Shown here: piece by piece, positions 35,544-49,126 of the stretch
Position numbering within the stretch: position 1 is the stretch's first letter
Layout: each line of letters opens with the position of its first letter
From: Pseudoscleropodium purum
Lineage: Eukaryota > Streptophyta > Bryopsida > Hypnales > Brachytheciaceae
Length of the DNA: 64,000 bases
NCBI GenBank assembly: GCA_963969395.1
Contig: OZ017804.1
Location: forward strand, 5,952,001-6,016,000
Direction: 5' to 3'
Translations under genes and position numbers: made by a program
The notes under the pieces: generated by a model
What the model was told of the DNA's origin: nothing
The model's input: only the letters and a program-made list of their open reading frames with translations
Databases searched by the model: none

Positions 35544-38500
35544 TCATTGATTTTGCTTGGTGTACATACGCACTTGTCGAGGCCACACCTCACCATACAC
35601 ATCTGGCTGTGTGTATTGCCTGTCCCATGACCAAGGTTTGTCTGCACCATTATAACATAGGCACAAATTAAGTCATTTCTGAGGCTCTTGCCTGGTACAT
35701 TGAATTATTTCAATGAATATACATATACACGGGATCTCAATCTGGAGTTCAACAAGTGAAATCGAACGAGAAAGGCAATGCCAAAATCGCAGTTAGCTAG
35801 AGAAGCATATTTTTTACGTTGAAAAAAGTCATAAACAATCAGAGTCATCTGCAGAAATTCTTCTGAAAGAACTTCAAGCCAAGATTAATAAAGTGAAGTA
35901 CGAACAAAGTTGTCAGTGCAGGCTCACCATTGGGGCCGTAATTCACGGGTGGTAAAGCATATGGCAGCGGCAGGCGAACGATAATATCTCTGTCTTGTTT
36001 TCCATCATTGCTGTTTTTCCAGCTGAGTGTGACAAGTTTTGGGTGGCCTACTTGTCCATTACTTTCATCATCCGCCCTATCTTTTAATCCCCTAGGCTGC
36101 ACCATAGCAGCAAATTTGCGTCATACTTAAATTAACAAGATGTTTAACGATTCTCTTGGCACTAATTAAATCTGGCCTACGAGCACCAGAAGATTGGACT
36201 ACATGGAAGTGAAGAAACTAATCAGCGAGATGGCCAAGATAGCCCAGCCTACGTTTTTACCAGGTCCAAAGAAGACCAGAATAGACCCAAAACTCATCCA
36301 CAGCATCGTCATAACAAATCAACATGTGAAGAAAACACACGTACTACGAGAAAGATGTGAAGGTTTTGCATCATAAGCTACATTCTTGTAGCTTGACATC
36401 TCCAGTTTGAAAATTACATACCACAACAGAGGAGCTATACGTGCATGAGAAGGGAGTGGCACTTGTGTTGATCCCAATAAGAGAAGGCAAGAATAGGACA
36501 CCTAGCTGCAAGACACCTCCATAGGTCAATAATCGCAGTGTTGAAAAAAAGCTGAAAATTTGAAGGTCCCTTGGCTAGCCATGCAGAAGACTGCGAATCA
36601 AGGCTTCAAGTTTCCTCTAGTCTTCTGTCATAATAAGATTCACAAATGTACATGTCTTCATTGCAGCAATAAAAAAGATATGTCAGAAGTGGAGACCTCG
36701 TAGGATCTGATCATGAGCTGTGATTCGTTTTTCTGAAAAGCTCCCCATGCAGCCTTGCTCAGATTCGACGACGTCAACAAGAACCATCTGCAAAGAGATG
36801 ACCAAGAGTCAAGAATTTTCCTACTAGCAAAATTGAAGTAACCACTTCTCATATACAAAAGGCTAGAGTTGAAGGTTGTAATTTTGAGTACCCAAAAATT
36901 GCTTGCAGCCAAGAGGGCCATCGGTCTGTGAATATTAGCTGCTAATGATGCCCAAAGAGTACTACTATAGAATTGCATAATACCAAGTCTTCTGTTATGA
37001 TGAAGGAAAATTCAAGATCGAATAAAATCTAGGTGTAACTATTAGGCACCAATCTGCAGATATTTAACCATTAATCTTAATCCCTCAAAACATATCTGGA
37101 GAAAGTTCAGAGCGAGAGAGGAATGAATCTTACGCAAGGCTTTGGTCATTGTAACGCACAAATGTTTTAATATGGGGAATAGCACGGCTGTATCATTGCC
37201 AATAAATCGCACTTAGTCTCAGGTGATGACAACTCAATGCTTTACATAGGCATGTATATTCTATTAATTGAAAACGAACAAGATGTGTTAAAAAGGGTCT
37301 GGAAAGAACTTCAAACCTCCGTTAAAAGAAATGCTTCCGGAAATCTAGGGAAGACAAGAGTCAAAAGAACCAATAGAGAAAAGCTCAAATACGAGTGAGG
37401 TAAGTACAGCATACCTTCTACCTGTATGATCAGCTTGCCACCGAGACCAGTACTTGGACAAAAAAGGTCGTTCAACGTTTTTCAGTGGACTTGGAACAGC
37501 ACCGCCTGCAGCATAGCCCTGTAAATAATGGATCAAACAATTCTTATTAGTTATTAAAAGGACACTAGAAGAGCACGACATTAAGAATACTAGAAAAGTA
37601 ACCACTAGATTCTAAATAATTAGAACCTGGACTTGCACGTAACTGAAGTAACTTTGAGGACATTGCACATTCATAAGTACCTCAATAGAGCAGCGGATGT
37701 CCTCCACAGTGGGCCAAACGATCTGAACCCGACCAGGACCAAGTCGTTCTTTTCCAAATGTGGATCCCGCTTGTATCGAAGATGCAAATTCACCCAGCCA
37801 CTTCTCGTCCAAAGAGCCTAAAGATGAAAACTGAACACAGTGGGCACATTATAGTCTACATTCTAGATTTGTTCCATCAATTCGGATTGAATACAAAATT
37901 ACCAAGTGGGGGCATTAACTTTACAAAAAAAAATTTCGATCTCCCTACTTATCCTGAAGCAATTACAGCAAACGTGTATTTGACCTTGGGTTTCCCACAG
38001 ATGACGAGAAAACCCATCATATCAGCAACCAAACTCTCGCCGGATACATCACCACGCTCACCTGATAAACACAGGGAGACCCTTTGAACTGGTCTTCAAA
38101 ACACTGCTCCTGCAAGATAGTTCGAAGCTTTAAGTGACCCCACTTGGTCAGGTTTCGCCCTTGATGATACCCGGGAACTGAGGCAACCAGCCGGACCTGG
38201 AAAGAGTCAACGGCAAGACAAAAAATTATAAGGTTAGAAACTCAATTACATTTAAAGATTTAAAGCCAAACAAAAATGAGGAACTTGCATATCTTCTTTA
38301 CTTATCTCACAAGAGGGAGTTCTCGATGGAGTTCAGGAAAATCCTACAAACTAGAGGCAGGAATTGTACCAGGGCACTGTTGTAGTCGAACCTACGAAAG
38401 AAAGCAGCATTGATACGGACTTCACCAACTCCAGAAACAACTGCCATGCACCCTCCCCACTGCCATCACATAGAATGGCATCTTAATCCAAATTGGAAGA

Positions 38501-41500
38501 AGAGGATCTCCAGATGAGGTAAAGAATTCATAAAAACATCATTTTTCCCGAACTTGCACACACATGAACGTAGCTTCCAGTTAAGCAGACCAAACGAAGC
38601 ACCAAAACAAGCGAAGTGAATGAGCATCAAACCTCAAGAGCTTGTAAATACTCCACCAAATCATTCTCAAATGGAGATGGTTTGGATTCCTGTGCAACTC
38701 CGCTTTTGTATGGAAAGTCTTGCATCCAAAGACCTTGAGATTTATTATTCCAGTCAATATAGATCAAATTTGCAGTGTGCACAACAATACGTACACCAGT
38801 TGGGTAAATCAGGAACATGGCTTTTGAGTGGTGTGTGCCATAGCTCAACCTTAGTGGAGGCTTGTGAAGTACCCAGGAGTTAGGTTTGCTGGCCTGTGCA
38901 TTCAGAAACCCGAACAATCTTGGTAGTCAGAAGGATGATTCTAAGCTCTTGTCAATGTCAGGTTCAAAAGTCCATAATTTGTCCAATGCACATACTCACA
39001 TGAAGGGCGTCACTGTCTGAGAAGAATTAATCCCAAGCTTACTTCAAAGTGGATTGAAAAATAAACAACAAAGTGACAACCAAACTAACAGGGAATACCT
39101 GCAGGAGCTCAAGCGAACGTCCACCTTCTCCATGAAAGACAACCACTGAAGGAACAGTTTTCAAGCGTGGGCAAGCTGTAAAAGGGTTCTCGTACCAAAG
39201 TCATCGGATCAGAGTCTTGTGCACAAATTTCATAGAGTGCATATCACAACAGATTGCATACTAGGAGCAGTGGCTACTACATTTCTCAATTGAAGAACAT
39301 TGAGAAGAAATACATCTCCTTTGGATCATTAGCCAAGAGACCAGGCAAAAACACGTAGAGCCTTAATATACTCACAAAGACTATCAATCAAGAAGTTAAT
39401 AGATCAGAAAAAATGATAGCAAGTTCTTGAATAATATGACCAGACAACAGGTTTACTGATCACAGAACAACAGCTCACACAGCTGAATTAAGACCTTCAG
39501 AAAATAGAATCTGACAAGGTTAGGCGGAAGCACCCGTGGGAAACTCACCTTCAAGTAACCAGTCGATATCGACCATGTAGTTGGATAATAAAGCTACCTG
39601 GATATCGCCCTGAATGATAGAAAAAACATACACACCTGAGAAAAACTAGACGTGGGTAGAGACTCAAGTACGCTGACGCTCTAACAGATGAAAAGATAAA
39701 AGTAAGCACAGGGCAAGATCACAACGTGAAAATTGTGGTCCTCCATCAAAGTTTCTATATGAAGAAGTTCCTTACCTGAATAACACCTCTAATGTTCACA
39801 CACCCTTTGTTTGCCCACTGTGGCAAGCCTTTGACTTGCATCAAACGAAAAGTAGAGCTTGATCTGCAACCTGCTTCGTACTCTACTCCAAACGAAGATT
39901 TGTCATTGTTAACAACCCGTGGGCTCCTAGATGAGGAGGATGTGCCTACATGTTGTCCACTCGTTGATGATACATGTCCGCCCATTGATTCTCTAGCAGC
40001 CCTGTCTTCCTCATCCTGATCATTTCCCAGAGTTAGACTGCTAATTACTGGAGAATATCCAGACTTCAGCATAGGAAGAACCGCTTCGGTAGTATTCTTC
40101 ACCATAAGATCAGTGCATAGCTTTTACTCAGAGGCCGCCGATTATATCTCAACCTCACTGTTCCATCTCGTGTATATATGACTAGAATGTTAACAAAATC
40201 CAATGCCAAGCAGATTTTATTTTATTTTTTATAAATATTATTTATTTATTGTAGGTATTCAGAGGTGTAATGTAGAAAAACAGAATCAAGCTTTTCGTTC
40301 TGCCCTTGTACGTATTGCAAAAAACTTACTGCAATTTGTTACCTGTAAAGCTCGAGCAAGAGCCTCATCATCAAGCAACTGTTGTTTTTGTTTCTTTGTA
40401 ACTTGCTCATCCTCAATAAGTACGGCTTCCCACTCTCGTTTCTGCGTAGTTACCGAGGTTTCATGCTTTTGCAGGAGAAATTCCGACGACCTTGAGTCTG
40501 ATAGCTGGCAAATATCAATTTGCGTGGTCCTCACATTTTGCACATCAAGGCTTGAATGGAGTACCAGCTCATTTTGAGTGGGTTCAAAAACGAGCTTGTA
40601 AGGCAATTTGCCGGGTAGGAATTCTATAATATCTCCACTAGCTACAGAAGCGCTTGTGTTTGGAAGAAGCTTTCTCTTCACTGAACCAGATTGGATCACC
40701 ACAGGATTTTGCCCATCCTACACAACCATCGCCCAAAACCAGAGACAGCATACCTCGTCAAATGCCAGGCTTTGTCTATAAAACATCAGATTGACTTTGA
40801 ATTCAGACTTCAGTCTCTTCAGAAGAATGTAAAGATACCCAAGCCAGAAAGAATATATCTTCGCATATGCGAGAAAGACCAAAACCTCGGTTGAAACCCT
40901 AAAACCTTACCCTAAATAAAGACAGAGTCCTTTATTTGAAACGAGAAATAATTTTTTTTTGGATTCGTGAAGAAAGATCACAACAAGAAAAGACTTACTA
41001 CTGAGAGTTCAAAGATTCCATCCGGGGAAGCATTAAGGACCACGTGCTTCCGGCTCACTTGCTTGCTTGCAGACACTAAATCGTCTCGACCAATGGAGTT
41101 CTGACCCTTGAAGAGAGGAATTGGCAACACCTTACTCTTCAAGGTGCTGCCATCGTCTTCCAGTGCTTGTAAAAATCCCAGCTGCTGCTGCATAGAACAA
41201 TATTCACAACCTCGTTTGAGACCAGTATTCAAGAATCTCAGACCTAGTGAAAATATGCAAGCAGTAAGCGGTCGAGAAAAATACATAAAATAGATGTCAC
41301 AGATCGTGTAATAATGTAGGATGCCACCACAATGGAATGTCATTCTACTTTACCTAAATCTTGCCTCGTTCCCCAGACCTAGAAACTAAGGCATCATACA
41401 CCATGACCAAACTGCTAAACCTGGGATATATTTCTACTCTATCAGAACCTCTTGAGTCGTTCCATAGACCTACGAACTACGGCATCATACAGCGTTTCTG

Positions 41501-41815
41501 GAAAACAGAATCTTCAGTTATCTCCCAGGTTTAGTTGCCTTAAAATTTTGTACTTCAGTTGTATCTACAGTTTTAATTGCCTTAGTCTGCGTTATTCCCG
41601 ATGTCACTCTCAAAGACTCTGATTTTAAGGTGTACATGAAAAATTGAAAAAGGTTTAGAAACTTTCAAATGGTTATCATACTGGGGAACAGACTCGGAAA
41701 ACATTTCAGCCAGTTTTCCGGAAACCCTGGCTATCATACTCCATGGCTGAAATGCGAAATCTGATAGCAGGTAAGAGTTTATACCTGAGAGTTGGACATC
41801 GCAGTGGAGGATCAT
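35544..41815 (-). CDS. TDP1: FHA domain-tyrosyl-DNA phosphodiesterase 1 fusion (plant FHA-type TDP1)
   Basis: Sixteen exons join with matching phases into 789 residues: 41,815-41,785; 41,243-40,999; 40,717-40,343; 40,120-39,776; 39,609-39,549; 39,175-39,099; 38,893-38,633; 38,459-38,370; 38,196-38,062; 37,830-37,681; 37,518-37,415; 37,187-37,134; 36,787-36,697; 36,505-36,422; 36,096-35,928; 35,641-35,544. Residues about 33-140 are an FHA phosphothreonine-binding domain ([30 protein letters not shown]). A charged linker follows. From about 308 the TDP1 catalytic region runs to the end. HKN motif 1 is His400, Lys402, Asn420 ([14 protein letters not shown]). HKN motif 2 is His630, Lys632, Asn651 ([16 protein letters not shown]). 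Both are intact. TDP1 removes stalled topoisomerase I peptides from DNA 3' ends in the nucleus. The family resembles Arabidopsis At5g07400. The start ATG is the first in frame after a stop; an extra 5' exon cannot be excluded. Exon 4 acceptor and exon 7 donor are weak. Confidence 0.88.
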
Positions 41816-42053
41816 TCGCTTAAACAACAAAGTATCCGAACTTTAAATTAGGTCGAACAGAATCCTTGTATTGCTGCGAGTACTGATTCTGCTATTCAGC
41901 GGTCCGGCTTCCCCGTTCCAGATTTCTCAAACACTGAAAAATTCCGATTAAAAAAAACCACTGTGTCTCTTTTCTTTTTTTTATCTGCAGCCATTCATAC
42001 AAATCACGAAAAGAAAAGAAGAGACTCCATTTCGCGTCGGCGATTCTACGCCC
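41816..42053. promoter_or_regulatory. Likely 5' region of FHA-TDP1, possibly bidirectional
   Basis: A short interval separates the FHA-TDP1 start from a GC-rich, coding-looking stretch on the opposite strand. A telo-box-like ACCCTAAAA lies at 42,111-42,119, just beyond it. No clear TATA box was seen. The bidirectional reading is inference from layout. Confidence 0.35.
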
Positions 42054-42323
42054 TTGTCCATCAATTGTCCCTGTCACCCCACGAAGTTTGGTCAATTCTC
42101 TTCTCCCGGAACCCTAAAACCTCTCGACGAAGAGATAACGAAACAACGTTGTGCATTGAAATGCAGTGCCCATGCAGCCCTTGAAGACCTCCGGATCATC
42201 ACGGACATCGATTCTTCCGCAAATGCGATGTCGAAACGGAGATTATCACGACTGATTCGGGACGAGGACGTAGAGGTGAGTGAGTTTGCGGAGTCCACCT
42301 CGGCACATTCATCAGCAAATTAG
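42054..42323 (+). pseudogene. Possible truncated first exon, divergent to FHA-TDP1
   Basis: The GC-rich block contains an ATG at 42,228 followed by MSKRRLSRLIRDEDVE and then a strong donor (GAG before GTGAGT). If this is an exon, its gene should continue rightward, but the DNA beyond 42,330 turns abruptly AT-rich with no exon seen for 5 kb. The block could also be 5' untranslated or promoter sequence. The overlapping minus frame is equally open, so coding status is unsure. Confidence 0.3.
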
Positions 42324-45300
42324 TCCAGTTGGACTTGCTGATGTGGAATCTGCTCTCTAATATCACACTCTTGGTTCTATCGCCAAATATTAGGGAACTT
42401 ACAAATGTAACATACCTCAAATGTTAGAAACCCTCGCCACTTTCAAAACCACGTTTTATAATGTTACAAAGAAGATGCACATGAATGTGATAATAAGGAA
42501 TTTGAAAAAATACATATAAGGATTTTTCGACCATTTTTTTTATTCTTGTAATATCTAAGTACTTTGTTCATGGACATTCATTTTCAATATATAACACTCA
42601 TGTATCTAAGTATCAAAGTCCACAAAACTTAAATAAAGTTACAAAAGTTGATTTTTGGAAAAATTATTGTTGTAATGGGAAGTTAGAAAATGAATGAATT
42701 AATATTTGTTGAAATATAAAAATGGGCCACATTCATGTTGAAAACTTCCAAAAAACTCTCACTTGAAATCACTTAAATTTTAAACACTTTTACAATTCTC
42801 TCTCTTTTAGTTAAAATTAGTAAGATGAATAATAAAAATCTATTTGTTTGAACTTTGAAGCCATTGTATTCCAAAAATTTACTTACAAACACTCATAAAT
42901 GAACAAATACAAAAGTGAAAGGAGGGCTATAGATGATGGTTCGTTGAATTTAAGCTATCCCAAAATAATAAATTTTCTATCCTCTCAATGTTCTTATATT
43001 TAAGGAGTTGAACTCTTAAAAGATATATTCTAGAAGTGACTACTAAACTACTTTTTTTTAGTTTTAATTAATTATTTGGTATGAAATGCCAATCTTGATA
43101 GTTGTGTATGGTATCTACTTGAAATGTTACATAATCTCATATAACCACATGCATTTTGAATATTTAGGCTATGGCAATAGAAAAGTTTGAGTGTATATGC
43201 TTTAATTAAGCCCCATGCCTTGCTCCACATCTCACTTCATTTGAATTTTTGAACATTTTGAAGCCATTGCATTGAATGGCTATTTAGTTGAAGGTAATGT
43301 ATTGAAGTTAAATATCATCTTTTAGGCTATAACAATTGCATTTTAATACTCTATTTTAGTTGTTCTTTCGTCCTACTTAAACTTTTTTTAATTCAACAAT
43401 CCACTATTTTTTTGATTGTAGAGAATTTTTTTTGAAATTATGAAAATATACTAATGATTTTTTAACTTTTAATTAATTCTTTGCAAAAAAAAAACATGAT
43501 TGAAAAAACATAGTTTTGAAGTTTTTCACTAGTGGGATTCAAGTTTTTATTTTGGTGTGCCATTTTTCATCCCTAGCATGTACATCACACTCAAATATGC
43601 AAACCAAATTCCATGTCTTTGAATCTTCATTGAACTTTGAAATTGAAATATATCCAAAGGCATTCCAAATGAAAATAGATCTTGCAAATGATAAAGAATG
43701 AGGTCAAATTTTTTGTATTTTATTCAAAATGAAAGTTGGATTGAGATCCAAAGATTGCTATGTTTATTTTTAACATTTTTTTCTATCCAAAAATCTTAGT
43801 TTAAAACTTACCATTTTCTACTTTGTTTTGACTCAAAATTTAAATGATTTTTTGTAGTTAACTCTTTAAATCTCCTTTGTCATTTCTTCCAAATAATATC
43901 ACATTCTCACCATACACTTTCTTTCAAATTCAAACTACAAACAATATGATCCTCTTCTTACAAAGACATGTTGGTTTTGAAATTAAACTTGAGATTTTAT
44001 TACATCCTTTGCAAGATTTGAGTTTAGTATAGCCCTTTCAATTACCAATTGAAGGGTAAGGATCCACCCTCTCATCCAAGACTAAGTTGAAAGTGGTTTA
44101 AAGAAGATTGCAAAACATTAAAAGTTTAGAGTTTAAGATTTTTATTTTTATTTTCTTTAAAGACATTTTCAATTGGTTTTGCACTTTTGCTTTTGCAAAA
44201 TATTTCTCTAGATGTGTAAACAAGTATTTGAAACTTTGTGCCATTATTCTACAATAGAATGGCATCCACAAGTGTAAAGTCAAATTTTTTCTTTAGCTCT
44301 TCTATAGAGACTCAAATGACACTTTTCAATTCAAAGTTATCATGCAATTTTTGTTCTCAATCTTTATAGAATTCTACACTAAAAATTATATGTGTTCATA
44401 AGTAGCAAGTGTTTATGTATTGGCACTTTGCTATCTCTTCAAGAGTTAGAAGGTTAGCATTAGAGAAAATTTGGGACCTCTACATGGTCATTTGACTTTA
44501 GGCTAGCACTCAAATCACTGTAAAGTCTCCAAATTCTCTTTAATGGGGTTCTTCAATACCAACAATGAGCTCCAACTGATAGAAGTCCACAAGTCTCCAA
44601 ATGTCTTTTCCATCAAGTTAGTAGACTTTTGCAACTTGAAAGCAAAGAATTTCTATTTACAAGCTATAGAATCCACCAATAGAGGTAAAAAATTTCTTCC
44701 TACCAAAGTGGAGGATGGAGTAGAAGATTAATTAGATGTAGTATCTTCCAAGTCCACAGTCTCTCTACTAACCCAAGCCTTAAAGAGCATATCATGTATA
44801 GATCTTTGACATTTTTTGATTTCAAATACATCTACAAGTACCAACCTAAAAAGAAAAAGGAAGAAGAAGAAGGGAAGCACATCTTTTTTGTAGCTTGGAA
44901 GTTGAAAGACAAGTACCTGAGCATGTCCAAAAATGCACTAGTATGGTAAGGCAAGAGTTAGTGTAGGGGAGAATTGGTTCAAGGAAGAACACAAAGGATA
45001 AGCAACATTCCGACATTGAGTAGGAGTAGGATTTTAGGGTTACCCGTGACTTCAATGTGATGACAAGAATGGAAGTAGGATGGGGAGCAAGGGCTGCTAC
45101 TTCAAGCCTTCAATGACCTTCTCAAAATTGATATTTATTCAACCACCCTATCTAAGCACAAACTTGCCTCTTTACACCTAGGCATCAACTTTGGATTCAA
45201 AATCGCTAGTGGCTAAAATTTGACAAGTTCATAAAAGCATCAATTAAATATCAACCACTTTTTTTTTTGTACACTTGTTAGTTACTAGTTCTATAGAATA

Positions 45301-46479
45301 TTTTGTCTAGTTTTGGATCCTCCATTCACACTCCAACTCGTTATTTTCCCAAAGGTGCTAGCTACCAATGAACTAATTGACATTTAACCCTAGACATTAG
45401 CTTGACCTTAAAGAGACTCTAAATTCACTAAATACTTTTTATGGCAACAAATTTGGAAGTTGAAATGCAAAGATTTGAATATATATATATATACATCTAT
45501 CCTTGGCTCAAATTAATTACAAGAACTTGTGAAAATACTTTAAGTTAGGCTATTTGTTTTGTTTGTTTATTTTGTTTTGTTTGTTACATTGAGATCTCCT
45601 AAACCATGTGAGCCCTAGTTGTGTTTGTGGTACAAATTGTTGAAAAGTTTTGTACACAGACATTCTGACTTACAACAGAAAACACCAATTAAATTTAATA
45701 TTTTTTATGAATTAGAAAATTACTTTTTATTTACTTTTATTTTAATCATACTGTGGCAACAACACTGGGTACGCTCGTAAATCCTGAAAGGCGTGCCTGC
45801 ATTTCTTTCGCGTGCATTTTCAAATCATGTAAAAATATTAAACTATCAATGCCACAATAGTCTTCTATTTACTGTCAAGAGATTAGTGCAATTGAGTGTC
45901 GACCCTACTTATTACAACCCACCTAAATTCACTGCACGATTGAATCCCTGCATAGGAAGGAAGTTACACAGGAGGTGAAACCGTCCGAAAATAACAAGGT
46001 CGAATTGAAGTTACACAGCAGTCAAAGTGTAACTTGTTGTGTTTCTTGTGCCACCAAAATGCCACAAGAAAACTCAAGAAAACACACATGATGGGTTCAG
46101 AGAAAATACTAGTTCTAATTCACCAAGGCAGACTGACGCACATCAAAGCACAGGCACTGACATGAGCACGAAGCTGTACCCATCCGCATTAACTCAGAGA
46201 GGTCGAAGTTCATCATTCACAAGAAACGACCGTATAAATGAGTAAAGCTCCACCTGAATTGAAGTCGGTGTGGCATGTTATATTTGACAGTCGGTACATC
46301 GTTTGAACTTGCGTCATGACTTCGCCATTCATGTCTTTGTTCTAAGCAAATCGTGGCGTGAAACATGGGTTTTCGTATTCTTTTCTGGTCAATTTTACCG
46401 TCATAATAATGTTGACATTGAACTTCATCATGGGCTGGAATCATCAACGTTCGGGAAGCCAGTTTGTTGAGTTCGCCCA
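42324..46479. other. 4-kb gene-free AT-rich stretch
   Basis: No supported gene. A short (AT)n run lies near 45,480. The 44.5-45.1 kb part has somewhat longer ORFs on both strands but no domain or splice structure. Confidence 0.4.
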
Positions 46480-46690
46480 TCTAGTTTCCTTCAATTCACA
46501 AATTGAACCGGTTTTCCAGGTTCGGAGTCCGGTTATTTTCTCCATTTTCTACTCAAAATAGAAGTTTTATAGATTTTTTCACCGGTTTTTGTGCCGATGT
46601 TTTCAGAATGGCAACCCGGTTTTTTCCCGGTTTTCAGCGGCTAACTTCGAATTGGCCGCTGGATGCATTTGGAGAACAAGAAGCAACTAC
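46480..46690 (+). repeat. Dispersed repeat G, copy 4 (least decayed)
   Basis: It has ATTGAACCGGTTTTCCAGGT, TCCGGTTATTTTCTCC, AAAATAGAAGTTTTATAGAT, ACCGGTTTTTGTGCCG and CCCGGTTTTTTCCCGG. It keeps many CG and CCGG sites that read CA or TG elsewhere. The next 860 bases, to the methyltransferase gene, are its probable promoter region. Confidence 0.65.
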
Positions 46691-47554
46691 AGACGGAGCC
46701 TAGGAGCTACTAGAGATGCAGTAATTTATTTCATTGCCGTACATAACTAATTCTGTTGTCATTTGCTATAGTTTTTGATTAAATGCGACAATCGTGATAC
46801 GTCTGAGCTGCTTCATTGGTGTTTCGGTCCACTTGTAGATCATGCATTCACTGTACAGAATATACTATACTAAGTGCACTTAGAGAGTTTCAGTCACCAA
46901 CTCGGAGTAACCACCTGTTAGTGAGAGGATGGAGGCACTATGGTAACTTCAGTCAGTTACAGGCATGTTAAATCCCAGTCGCAGCGAGCTCTTCGTCTGC
47001 ATCTTTCACCGATTTTGCGTGTTGCAGAGCTTGGGTATTTTACAGAGTTGCGTGTAAGTTGACTATGATGTGTCTGTTGATCAGTGTTGGATGAGGTTAG
47101 GCTGAGGTTGAGGTGTTCACATGTTCTAGGACTTCTTGCATTGAAGATCGAATTTTTCGACATCTCAGTGTAATCTTCATCTCTTACTCTCTGTAGCAAA
47201 CAGCAGCTCCTGTTGGTATGCAAGCAAAACCGCTGTTGGATACGAAATGAGGCCGTGAAGTCGAGCTTGAAAGAAACAGAGTAAGAGAATCAGAGAATTA
47301 GGAGTTGAACAAAAGTTAGAGGGGATACTTGGATCGGATTTAGGTACCTGATCTCAATGGCGTTCTTCAGGTGAATGCGGAATTGCGAGGTGCAATCGCA
47401 GTGGGAAGAATTTTCGAGGGAACGATATTTTTCTGGTTACTGAAGATGAGTGTTCCTCGTCTCCGAACTCGCTTGGCGTAACGGCAAGAAAAGCTCCTAA
47501 TTGGCAACTGCATTGTATTAGCTCATTGCGCGGGACTGTGTTGGTATAGCCACA

Positions 47555-49126
47555 ATGAGCTTCGAAGCCAACCTGAAGGCGGAGGACGACGGCAGGAGGC
47601 GCTACTCTCGTAAAAACATCAGCGCCGTGACAGCGTATCTTCTCCTTTGTGGGCTCGCAATCTACGGCTTCCAAAACTGTTCCACACTGCAGCCGTGCCA
47701 GAAAACAGCGCTCGATGCAGCGTTCCCGAACGACAGCTCAAACCAGTGCAACGAAACCTTCCGTGAGATTGGTGAGCTCCGTGAGGAGCTTCGGAAAGCT
47801 CAAGAGCAGCTCATTCAGGTACAAGAAAAGCATCTGAAGCTCCTAACCGACATTCAAGCCAACACGAAAGCAATCGCCGCGGCGCGAACCAATAGAGATC
47901 GAGACACCGCCGTTGAGGCAATGACGGAAGCAATTGAAAGCGATCCTTACCATCGCTGGATGCTTGACCGGCGTGACAGTCTTCCTCAAGAGTTTCGGGA
48001 GTATGTGGCGCCGAAGAAGCTCCCATTCGGTTGGAACCCCGCCCTCAAGTCAGACTCATTGACAGCCAGTGTAGGCCAAGCTTGCGTCGCCAACATGGAA
48101 GATATCACGAAATTCATGAACTACGAGATCGGCAAGGTTTGCCCCGACGACGATGACCTCGCTCAGAAGCTCTCGTTGCAAGGTTGCGAGCCTATTCCCC
48201 GTCGGCGGTAAGTTCAAATTTCAAATTTCTCTTCATCTTGATGCATTGATTCTTAACAATGGCACGACGTGTGTGCTTTACTCGTAGGCTTATCTCTTGT
48301 GCTTAGAGCCAGCTCCTTCGTCCATCTCGCACCCAATTGATGTATGCCGCTCTATTTCTGCAGATGCTTGGCGAGAGGACCGCAAAATGCAACCGAGCCT
48401 GTACCATTTCCGAAGTCTCTCTGGACACAGCCCACAGACGGCAACATCCACTGGACTGCCTACGACTGCAAGAGCTTCGACTGTCTCAACACTCGCGCCC
48501 AACGAAAAGTCTTCGCCGATTGTCTCGACTGCTTCGACCTCAATGGACGGGAGCTTCGTCGCTGGGTAGGCCGGCCGTCTTCCCCCGGTTCTGTGGATTT
48601 CACCGTTGAGCAAGTCGTCGCCCTGAAGAAAGGCGGTCTCCGCATCGGTCTCGACATCGGAGGCGGCACTGGCTCCTTCGCCGTTCGCATGCGCGAACAC
48701 AACGTGACCATCATCACCTCCACCTTGAACTTGAACGGGCCTTTTAACAACTTCATTGCGCAGCGCGGGGTGATCCCCTTCTTCATGTCCATCGGCGTCC
48801 GCTTCCCCTTCTGGGACAACACATTGGACATTGTTCACTCAATGCACGTTCTGTCGAACTGGATCCCACTCGACACCCTCGAGTTCATCTTCTATGATAT
48901 CGACCGCGTCTTGCGACCTGGTGGGCTCTTGTGGCTTGACCATTTCTTTTGCATTCAATCGGAACTGGATTCCCTCTACGCTCCGTTAATCCGAAAGTTT
49001 GGATACAAGGAGTTGCGGTGGGATGTCGGCTTAAAGCTTGATCGAGGAGCTGAAAAGCATGAAGTGTACCTCTCTGCTCTCCTAGAGAAGCCTTTAGCTG
49101 CTAGAAACGAGCTCGTCTCCCACTAA
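47555..49126 (+). CDS. Golgi-type membrane-anchored SAM-dependent methyltransferase (At1g29790-like)
   Basis: Exons 47,555-48,207 and 48,364-49,126 join across a 156-bp GT-AG intron (phase 2) to give 471 residues. Residues 23-40 form a single N-terminal transmembrane helix after a basic stretch (RRRYSRK), as in type II membrane proteins. A coiled coil follows at about 67-105. The catalytic domain begins near 290, with SAM-binding motif I LDIGGGTGSFA at 314-324 and VLRPGGLLWLDHFF near 400-413. The RRRC junction at the splice matches the family. In plants this group is a small set of uncharacterised membrane-bound methyltransferases; the substrate is unknown, and a wall polysaccharide role is only a guess. 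The start is the first ATG in the open frame and gives a full-length product. GC content is far above the surroundings. Confidence 0.9.

Noticed and set aside
43000..46400. Possible coding remnants at 44.5-45.1 and 45.8-46.4 kb
   Set aside because: Short open stretches without domain, consistent codon bias or splice sites.
47354..47674. Minus-strand ORF over the start of the methyltransferase gene
   Set aside because: It is a shadow of the plus-strand exon 1 and its 5' region.
48290..48838. Minus-strand ORF of 182 codons antisense to methyltransferase exon 2
   Set aside because: Antisense shadow of a strongly supported coding exon.
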